Source of the DNA: Treponema sp.
Lineage (GTDB): Bacteria > Spirochaetota > Spirochaetia > Treponematales > Treponemataceae
Assembly (NCBI GenBank): GCA_024687165.1
Contig: JAILEY010000081.1
Coordinates: 1-58,796, forward strand
Reading direction: 5' to 3'
DNA length: 58,796 nt
Shown here piece by piece: positions 1 to 5,867 of the stretch. The notes beneath the pieces were generated by a model. The model was not told the origin of the DNA, did no database searches, and worked only from the letters and a program-made list of their open reading frames with translations. Made by a program: the position numbers and the translations under genes. Each line of letters opens with the position of its first letter. The first letter of the stretch is position 1.

Positions 1-1
1 A

Positions 2-586
2 ATAGACTTATTGGTTGACGGAACTTCTGGTGATTTAACGGCAAGAACAGTTGATGACGGCTATCACACTCTGACGATAAGAGTTTCAAAGGCAGGTTAT
101 GCTTCTGTTGATATTTCAAAGCGTGTATATGTAAAGATTAAGCCGGTGAAAGTTACCTTACCAAAAATGAAGGCATTCCTTACAAGAGGTGACGGCTACA
201 GGCTTTTCCTTGATGTATATTTATATATCGAGGCTAAGAATGACGATAGTTACACAGGACAGCAAGAAATTGCCTACTGGAGAGGAGAACAGAATAATGA
301 TTTTAATCGTGATAATGTAGAAATGAATTCAAGTACAAACACAGTAACTCTTACTGCTAAAGAAAGTACATTCTATTTTTATACGTCTAAGGCAGATGAT
401 TACAGTGATAGCAACGTTGAAGTTGGAAGGATAAACAGGGAGTACTTATATACTACACGTACTTTGGAGGCTTTGAAAGAAGATAAAACCTTTGATTCTC
501 AATGTGTTAACTCTTTTGGTAATACGTGTGGTGACAACGGCAGAAGATCACATTACTGGTTTACCGTAACTTTGGATGATAATTAA
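2..586 (+). CDS. C-terminal part of a surface or secreted protein (5' truncated)
   Basis: The reading frame is open from the first bases of the window, so the TTG at 11 is only an internal codon and the real start lies upstream. The visible 194 residues begin with a short Gly/Asp/Thr-rich stretch that looks like the end of an Ig-like or bacterial surface beta-sandwich repeat (a DGYHTLTIRVSKAGY segment). A second region rich in Tyr, Asn and Thr follows and contains two cysteines near the C-terminus (CVNSFGNTC). I do not recognise a family. The make-up fits an exported or lipid-anchored envelope protein. It is followed by a 64-base gap and a strong RBS for the next gene. Confidence 0.5.
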   Translation: MDLLVDGTSGDLTARTVDDGYHTLTIRVSKAGYASVDISKRVYVKIKPVKVTLPKMKAFLTRGDGYRLFLDVYLYIEAKNDDSYTGQQEIAYWRGEQNNDFNRDNVEMNSSTNTVTLTAKESTFYFYTSKADDYSDSNVEVGRINREYLYTTRTLEALKEDKTFDSQCVNSFGNTCGDNGRRSHYWFTVTLDDN

Positions 587-650
587 TTAGCGTCTGTTCT
601 ATAAATGCAGTGACCGCAAAGTATTGAACCTTTAAAGTAGGAGGAAAATC

Positions 651-933
651 ATGGAAGTTGTACAGGTTATTCCTAAAGATGATTATAAAGTGATTGTCTA
701 CTTTGTTGATGGTTTAATAAAAGAATTTGATGTTTCTCATTTAGTTGGCAAAGGTGTTTTTGAGTGTTTAAAGAATATCAGTTTTTATAAGAGTAATTGT
801 ACTGTTTTGAATGGAACATTAGCCTGGATCTTAGCATAGAAAATACGATAAGCATAATTGTTTAGATATTGATCCTTATGTTATTTATGAGAAAGGTCGA
901 GATATTTCTGATCCTCTTATTCAAGGTGCATAA
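651..933 (+). pseudogene. DUF2442-family protein, frame-disrupted
   Basis: An AGGAGG RBS precedes an ATG at 651. The first 62 codons read like the N-terminal half of a DUF2442 protein (short YDG/FDG-type strands ending in GTLAW). The frame then stops at 837-839. The family's typical C-terminal half continues in another frame up to 931-933, reading CLDIDPYVIYEKGRDIS, which is the expected DUF2442 ending. At least one indel just after the Trp codon (about 825-845) therefore split the gene. DUF2442 proteins are often partners of DUF4160 genes in small toxin-antitoxin-like pairs; no partner is visible here. The call rests on family memory plus the clear two-frame continuity. Confidence 0.65.
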
Positions 934-996
934 AAATTATTCTGAACCTCTTACTTTTGATTTTAAAGTTTAATCATCTTTTTATAATATCAAGAG

Positions 997-1112
997 AAAA
1001 ATCCTAGCCCCGATTGAAGTGGAATGCGCGCAGCGAAGCGAGCACATTGGAGCGGAAAGCGGGTTAGCGGAAAACGCCCGCTCCTGAGAAAACCGCTAAT
1101 TATTGATTTTTT
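997..1112. repeat. Long-hairpin intergenic repeat, divergent copy A
   Basis: An imperfect palindrome with outer arms AAAAATC / GATTTTT, then TAGC / GCTA, and a GC-rich inner stem (GGAGCG...CGCTCC). It shares the outline and the right end (TTGATTTTTTCCATA) with the copies at 32954, 50123 and 54500, but its core differs. It lies directly upstream of dapA, so it may also act as an upstream terminator or leader structure. Assignment to the family is tentative. Confidence 0.4.
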
Positions 1113-1166
1113 CCATATAAAGTGCAATAATCACGCAAGTAAATTTTAAATTACAGGAGTTCAATT

Positions 1167-2072
1167 ATGGCAGCAATTCACGGTGCTTACACAGCAATGA
1201 TTACGCCGATGAACGCTGACGGATCTGTTGATTACGACGGATTTGCCAAGAATGTTCAGTTTCAGTTGGATCAGGGAATTGACGGACTTTTGCCTTTAGG
1301 AACTACAGGTGAAACTCCAACCCTCACAGAAGATGAAGAAGATAAACTTATCGACATCGCAATAAAACTTGTTAAAGAATTCAACTCTAAAACTGGCAAA
1401 GACGTTAAAGTAATGATTGGAGCCGGAAGTAACTGCACTCTTGATGCTGTTCGTTATGTTGAACGCGCAAAGGCAAAGGGTGCTGATTTTGCACTTGTTG
1501 TTGCTCCATATTATAACAAGCCTTCAAAGGAAGGTATTTATCAGCATTTTGCAGCATGTTCAAAGGTTGGTATTCCAATCGTTGTTTATAATATTGCAGG
1601 AAGAACAGGAGTTAATATTCCTACTGATTTGATGGTTCGTATTGCTGATCTTCCGAATATTGCCGGTGTAAAGGAAGCTTCTGGTTCTGTTGCTCAGATG
1701 ATGGAAGTTATCGGTCAGGTTAAGTCAGTACATCCTGAATTTGCTGTTATGTCTGGTGATGATGGTTTGACATTGCCTCTTGTTGCAGCTGGTGGAGACG
1801 GTATTATTTCTGTTGCTTCAAATCTCATTCCAAAGCTGATGCATGAATTTGCTCAGTCTGGTCTTGATGGTGATTTTAAGAAGATGAGAGAAATTCATTA
1901 TCGTCTTGCTCCATTCTTCAAGGCAGAATTCTGTGATGGAAATCCTACAAGCATTAAGTACGCAATGAACTTTAAGAAGATGCCTGCAGGTGCAATGAGA
2001 CTTCCTCTTGTTGAAGTTACAGATGCTGCAAAGAAAACTATTGAAGATGCAATTGCAAAGTGCGGTCTTTAA
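1167..2072 (+). CDS. dapA: 4-hydroxy-tetrahydrodipicolinate synthase
   Basis: Condenses pyruvate with aspartate semialdehyde, the first committed step of the diaminopimelate/lysine pathway, in the cytoplasm. The 301-residue protein has normal length for the family. The GTTGET motif is at 45-50, the proton-relay tyrosine is Y141 in YNIAGRTG, and the Schiff-base lysine is K169 in GVKEASG. The start has an ACAGGAG RBS 7 bases upstream. It is followed 69 bases later by asd, whose product makes the substrate, so the two form a functional pair. A hairpin with a T-run sits between them and may attenuate read-through. Confidence 0.96.
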   Translation: MAAIHGAYTAMITPMNADGSVDYDGFAKNVQFQLDQGIDGLLPLGTTGETPTLTEDEEDKLIDIAIKLVKEFNSKTGKDVKVMIGAGSNCTLDAVRYVERAKAKGADFALVVAPYYNKPSKEGIYQHFAACSKVGIPIVVYNIAGRTGVNIPTDLMVRIADLPNIAGVKEASGSVAQMMEVIGQVKSVHPEFAVMSGDDGLTLPLVAAGGDGIISVASNLIPKLMHEFAQSGLDGDFKKMREIHYRLAPFFKAEFCDGNPTSIKYAMNFKKMPAGAMRLPLVEVTDAAKKTIEDAIAKCGL

Positions 2073-2081
2073 TTGATTAAT

Positions 2082-2119
2082 GCGGCAGATAATTTTCCTG
2101 CTGCAAATATTTTTTTTAG
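2082..2119 (+). terminator. Hairpin plus T-run between dapA and asd
   Basis: GCGGCAG and CTGCTGC can form a 7-bp stem (one G-U pair) with a 9-base loop. It is followed after AAATA by eight T residues. This looks like a weak intrinsic terminator inside the dapA-asd pair and could reduce downstream expression. Confidence 0.5.
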
Positions 2120-2141
2120 AAACTGATTAAGGAATAAAATT

Positions 2142-3245
2142 ATGGAAAAGATTAATGTAGGTGTTTTGGGCGCAACAGGTATGGTTGGCCAGAGATATAT
2201 CAAGCTTTTGGAAAATCATCCGTTTTTTAAGGTAACATATGTTGCTGCTTCTCCAAGAAGTGCAGGTCAGCTTTATAAGGATGTTGTTGCTTCAAAGTGG
2301 CTCATCGGTGAAGATATTCCTGCTGATGTTGCAAATCTTGTAATTCAGGATGCAAACGATGCAAAGGCTGCAATCGGAAAATGTAAGTTTGTTTTCTCTG
2401 CACTTGAACTTCCAAAAAAAGAAGATATTAAGAATCTTGAGGAAGCTTATGCTGCAGAAGGAATCCCGGTTGTATCAAATGCTTCTGCAAACCGCTGGAC
2501 AGAAGATGTTCCAATGCTTATTCCTGAAATTAACTTTGCACACCTTGATGTAATTGCAGAACAGAAAAAGCATCACGGCTGGGATAAGGGCTTTATTGCA
2601 GTAAAGCCTAATTGTTCACTTCAGACATACATGATGCCTCTTCACGCTCTTATTCAGGCAGGTTATCCTGTAAAGAGAATAATCGTTACAACACTTCAGG
2701 CAACTTCCGGTGCAGGATATCCTGGTGTTCCTTCATTCGATATGATCGACAATATTGTTCCATACATTGGCGGTGAAGAAGAAAAGACAGAAAAAGAATG
2801 TCTTAAGATTCTTGGATCTGTTAAAGACGGAAAGATTGAAAATGCAGCTCTTCCTGTTGTTTCTTCAACATGTACTCGTGTTCCTGTAATTGACGGACAT
2901 ACAGCTTGTGTTTCTTTGGAATTTGATCTTCCTGAAGACAAGAAGCCTTCTCTTGAAGAAATTAAGAAGGTATGGGCAGCATATAAGTCTGTTCCTCAGG
3001 AACTTGATTTGCCTTCTTCTCCAAAACAGCCTATCGTTTACCGCGAAGAAGAAAATCGTCCTCAGCCACGCCGTGACCGTGAAACAGAAAAGGGTATGGC
3101 ATGTGTAGTAGGCAGACTTCGCCCATGTAACGTATTCGATGTAAAGTTCGTTGCTCTCAGCCACAACACAAAGCGTGGTGCTGCAATGGGTGGAATCCTT
3201 AACGCTGAACTTCTTAAGGTTAAGGGATTTTTCGATAATCTGTAG
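2142..3245 (+). CDS. asd: Aspartate-semialdehyde dehydrogenase (archaeal-type)
   Basis: Reduces aspartyl phosphate to aspartate semialdehyde with NADPH, supplying DapA and threonine/methionine synthesis. The nucleotide-binding motif GATGMVGQRY is at 10-19, the catalytic cysteine is C158 in PNCSL, and the conserved histidine is H253 in DGHTACVS. At 367 residues, with the QATSGAGYPGVPSFD segment, it belongs to the archaeal/fungal-type branch rather than the E. coli type. An AAGGA RBS precedes the ATG. It lies in tandem with dapA. The last codons are part of a direct repeat described separately (3231-3321). Confidence 0.94.
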   Translation: MEKINVGVLGATGMVGQRYIKLLENHPFFKVTYVAASPRSAGQLYKDVVASKWLIGEDIPADVANLVIQDANDAKAAIGKCKFVFSALELPKKEDIKNLEEAYAAEGIPVVSNASANRWTEDVPMLIPEINFAHLDVIAEQKKHHGWDKGFIAVKPNCSLQTYMMPLHALIQAGYPVKRIIVTTLQATSGAGYPGVPSFDMIDNIVPYIGGEEEKTEKECLKILGSVKDGKIENAALPVVSSTCTRVPVIDGHTACVSLEFDLPEDKKPSLEEIKKVWAAYKSVPQELDLPSSPKQPIVYREEENRPQPRRDRETEKGMACVVGRLRPCNVFDVKFVALSHNTKRGAAMGGILNAELLKVKGFFDNL

Positions 3246-3321
3246 AGCAGCCGGTTTATGCTTTGCATAAAGCGGTGAGGCAGACGTAAGGCTGCCTTAG
3301 TTTCTTTGATAATCTGTAGAG
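3231..3321 (+). repeat. 17-bp direct repeat bracketing two hairpins at the asd 3' end
   Basis: The last codons and stop of asd (3231-3247) recur at 3305-3321 with 16 of 17 bases matching. Between them lie two hairpins. One is an 11-bp stem around TTTATGC-TTT-GCATAAA with one mismatch. The other is a 6-bp stem AGGCAG / CTGCCT. No T-run follows. It reads as a small insertion or duplication, possibly a transcript 3'-end structure. Confidence 0.6.
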
Positions 3322-3358
3322 TTTATAGCTTTAAACTTTTTTTTATAGAGGATGAGAT

Positions 3359-4888
3359 ATGAAAAAATTACTCTTGTGCACATTGATGATTGCTTCTGCA
3401 ATGACAGTGTTTGTTTCTTGCGGAAAAAAGAAGTCAGATGCAAAAAGCGCTGAAAGTGCTCCAGTAAATCCAGTTCTTAAGCTTAAGACTGTTGATGCTC
3501 CGGTTCTTTTCCCTCAGGGTGGTATCTGGAAGAAATTGACTGAAGGTGAAAATGCAGGAAAGATGAAGTACTGCTACACTGTTCGTCAGGGAACTGTGCT
3601 TAAGGCCGTTGTTGTTGACGGAAAGCCTGTTGTAGAAAAAGCAATCCGCATGTCTGACAATCAGGAAAGAGATTTTATCCAGATTGTTTATGAAGATAAT
3701 ATCTATTATGTTCAGGATGTTATTGTTGCTTTTGATGCAAAACCTGGTATGATCAGATGCTATAATTCTACAGTATTTACTTACAAGTCTCCGGATGATT
3801 CTGATATTTCTTCAAGAAAGATTACAAAGTCTACTTATTGTGGAGCTTTCAACGAATTCATTAATCCTGAATTCTGTCTTGTAAATTATTATGCAGACAA
3901 AACTGTAATTGAAAAAGTTTACGTTAAGAAGTCTGATATTACATTCAGTGAAGAAAACATCATCTATGATATGCTTTCAGATCTTATTGATTCAACAAAG
4001 GATGAGCTTCTTAAGAGCACATATTACAAGTGTCTCAACGATATGGAAAATCCTGTTGAAGAACAGCGTCCTCTCAAGGAAACTGAAGTTGGTGAACAGA
4101 GAAAAGGTCAGCTTCTTTGTCTCCAGGAAGATAAGGATAAGTCTGCATTCATCTGCAAGAAAATTGAAAGTGGTGAAAACAAAGGTGCAATTGATTTCAA
4201 GAAATACATTCCAACAGGAACTGTTCTTGTAGAAGCATCAGATAAGCCACAGAAAGTTACAAGACTCAGCGGAAAAGAAAAGACTGAAGTTGAAGCATTC
4301 TCTGCAAAGTATAAGAGTGAAGACTGTTTCATTTATGCAAACAGAGTTACTCCATACAACGGACATGAAGCTTTTATCCTTGAAGATACACCTGTTTTCT
4401 CAGCTCCAAATCCACTTGATTACGCTGGAAGAACACTCAAGAAGGAAGCAATCGTTCAGATCATCGGAAAGGCAGAACGCTCGATTCAGCTTAATTTCTT
4501 CAAGATTAAATATTTTGACGTAAATTCATACACTGTAAAAGAAGGTTATGTACGTGATTTTGCAGTTTCTTCTGACAGCCGCGATACACAGTCTCTCATG
4601 CTTGTAAAGAAGGCTCGTGCAGAAAAAGATGCAGATATCAAGATGCAGCTTTGTAATAATGCAAAAAAATATGCTGTAACAGATTACATCAAGAAGGAAA
4701 TCATCGCTATTACTGGTGAACCATATTTTGATGAACCTGAAGCAAATTATGAATCTGATGATTCTTCTGATTACGATGCTGATTATGATTCAGATGATGG
4801 TGAAGAAGAACAGGAAGAAGTTGAAGAAGATTATTCAGACGATGAGGATGAAGAAGAAGAACAGCCTGATGAAGACTGGGATTATTAA
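3359..4888 (+). CDS. Lipoprotein with SH3-like region and acidic C-terminal tail
   Basis: The 509-residue protein starts with a lipoprotein signal peptide ending at a VSC lipobox (C21), so it should be lipid-anchored outside the cytoplasm. The middle has no family I recognise. Residues of about 325-420 (YNGHEAFILEDTPVFSAPN, then a stretch ending GYVRDFAV) resemble a bacterial SH3-type module. The last 50 or so residues are almost entirely Asp, Glu, Ser and Tyr, a strongly acidic tail. The RBS is AGGATGAG. The stop codon overlaps the convergent methyltransferase gene by 4 bases. Function unknown; a cell-envelope role is likely. Confidence 0.8.
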   Translation: MKKLLLCTLMIASAMTVFVSCGKKKSDAKSAESAPVNPVLKLKTVDAPVLFPQGGIWKKLTEGENAGKMKYCYTVRQGTVLKAVVVDGKPVVEKAIRMSDNQERDFIQIVYEDNIYYVQDVIVAFDAKPGMIRCYNSTVFTYKSPDDSDISSRKITKSTYCGAFNEFINPEFCLVNYYADKTVIEKVYVKKSDITFSEENIIYDMLSDLIDSTKDELLKSTYYKCLNDMENPVEEQRPLKETEVGEQRKGQLLCLQEDKDKSAFICKKIESGENKGAIDFKKYIPTGTVLVEASDKPQKVTRLSGKEKTEVEAFSAKYKSEDCFIYANRVTPYNGHEAFILEDTPVFSAPNPLDYAGRTLKKEAIVQIIGKAERSIQLNFFKIKYFDVNSYTVKEGYVRDFAVSSDSRDTQSLMLVKKARAEKDADIKMQLCNNAKKYAVTDYIKKEIIAITGEPYFDEPEANYESDDSSDYDADYDSDDGEEEQEEVEEDYSDDEDEEEEQPDEDWDY

Positions 4889-5631
4889 TCGTCAGAAGTT
4901 CCTGAGCTGATGGTAGTTTTACCGTAGATTTTCAGGATTTCATCTGTGTAGGAATTATTTTCATTATACACAAAGAGCGGCTTGAGGATTCTCAGGTCGC
5001 TCTTTGCATTTTTGACGGCTTCAATTAAAATCATTGTCGGTGCTTTGTTTTCAGATGGATGAATCATCTGAAGTCTTTTTGGTTCAAGGTTGTATTTTTC
5101 GCAGCATTTGAAAATTTCTGAAAGTCTGTTTGGTCTGTGAATCATAAAAAATTTTCCCTGCGATTTTAATAGGCCTGCCGCAGCTTTTACAACATCATCA
5201 AGTGTGCATAAGATTTCATGTCGCGCAATTGATTTTGCATCGTTTGAATTAATTACTGCACTTTCAGTTTTCATGTACGGTGGATTGCTTGTAACGTAGT
5301 CAAAAGAATTTTTTTCAAGAACAGAAAATACATTTTTTATATCTTCATTGAATATTGTAATCTGATTTTTAAGTTTGTTGATTTCAACGCTTTTTACTGC
5401 CATATCTGCAATTTCTTTCTGGATTTCAACGCCGTAAAATTTTACTGCCGGATTTTTTGCAGCCATTAAAATCGGGATGATTGCGTTTCCTGTTCCAAGG
5501 TCAGCGCATTTTGTGTTTTTGTGGCATTCAGCAAAATCAGAAAGAAGAACTGCATCTATTCCCCAGCAGAATTTTTCTTTATCCTGAAAGATTTTGAAAT
5601 TCTTTATATGCAGATTTCCCAGTTTTTCCAT
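4885..5631 (-). CDS. tRNA1(Val) A37 N6-methyltransferase-like protein
   Basis: A Rossmann-fold SAM-dependent methyltransferase of the TrmN6/YfiC type. Features in order are the start-proximal F.WGIDAVLLSDFA region, the SAM-binding motif ADLGTGNAI, an acidic residue in YGVEIQ, and the adenine-N6 catalytic motif NPPY. The 248-residue length fits. It probably modifies an adenine in tRNA, but substrate specificity cannot be read from sequence. Upstream on its strand a TATATT box ends 7 bases before the ATG, suggesting a leaderless mRNA, although the -35 is weak. The 3' end overlaps the lipoprotein gene by 4 bases. Confidence 0.8.
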   Translation of the reverse strand: MEKLGNLHIKNFKIFQDKEKFCWGIDAVLLSDFAECHKNTKCADLGTGNAIIPILMAAKNPAVKFYGVEIQKEIADMAVKSVEINKLKNQITIFNEDIKNVFSVLEKNSFDYVTSNPPYMKTESAVINSNDAKSIARHEILCTLDDVVKAAAGLLKSQGKFFMIHRPNRLSEIFKCCEKYNLEPKRLQMIHPSENKAPTMILIEAVKNAKSDLRILKPLFVYNENNSYTDEILKIYGKTTISSGTSDD

Positions 5632-5665
5632 GAACTAAAATATATAAAAATTTTAAAAAAAAATC

Positions 5666-5694
5666 TTGATTTAAATTTAGAGTTAGTGTATGAT
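5666..5694 (+). promoter_or_regulatory. Sigma70-like promoter of a candidate small RNA
   Basis: TTGATT (5666-5671), a 17-base spacer, then TATGAT (5689-5694). It points at no long reading frame but at a 109-base region that ends in an intrinsic terminator. Confidence 0.6.
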
Positions 5695-5700
5695 AACTTT

Positions 5701-5809
5701 ATCAGTTAGATATAGCTAACTTTACAAGACTTCCATTTGGTTAATGTGTGTTTATGGTTGTTTTATTAAATACCCTCTGGTTTTAGTCCATGCCAGGGGG
5801 TATTTTTTT
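5701..5809 (+). ncRNA. Candidate small RNA with own promoter and terminator
   Basis: This orphan transcript candidate lies in the 220-base gap between two divergent genes. It begins 7 bases after a good -10 box and opens with a hairpin (AGTTAG, loop ATATAG, CTAACT). It ends in a 10-bp stem (TACCCTCTGG / CCAGGGGGTA, one G-U) followed by seven T residues at 5803-5809. It carries no credible ORF and matches no RNA family I know. The next gene has its own promoter 24 bases further on, so this is probably not just that gene's leader. Confidence 0.55.
5771..5809 (+). terminator. Intrinsic terminator of the candidate small RNA
   Basis: A 10-bp stem TACCCTCTGG / CCAGGGGGTA with a 12-base loop, followed by TTTTTTT. 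Confidence 0.8.
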
Positions 5810-5832
5810 GAATAAGATTTGAATTTCAAAAA

Positions 5833-5861
5833 TTGAAAAATTTTACATTAAATTGTATACT
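5833..5861 (+). promoter_or_regulatory. Promoter giving a leaderless topoisomerase subunit B mRNA
   Basis: TTGAAA (5833-5838), a 17-base spacer, TATACT (5856-5861), then only TATTTT before the ATG at 5868. The expected transcription start is the A of the ATG, and there is no Shine-Dalgarno sequence. The alternative TTG start at 5853 lies inside the promoter and is rejected. Confidence 0.75.
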
Positions 5862-5867
5862 TATTTT

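Noticed and set aside
5771-5809. A preQ1, purine or other known riboswitch before the topoisomerase gene
   Set aside because: No known aptamer consensus is visible, and the hairpin lies upstream of the gene's own promoter.
5853-5867. TTG start five codons upstream for topoisomerase subunit B
   Set aside because: It overlaps the spacer and -10 box of the gene's own promoter and would not be transcribed.
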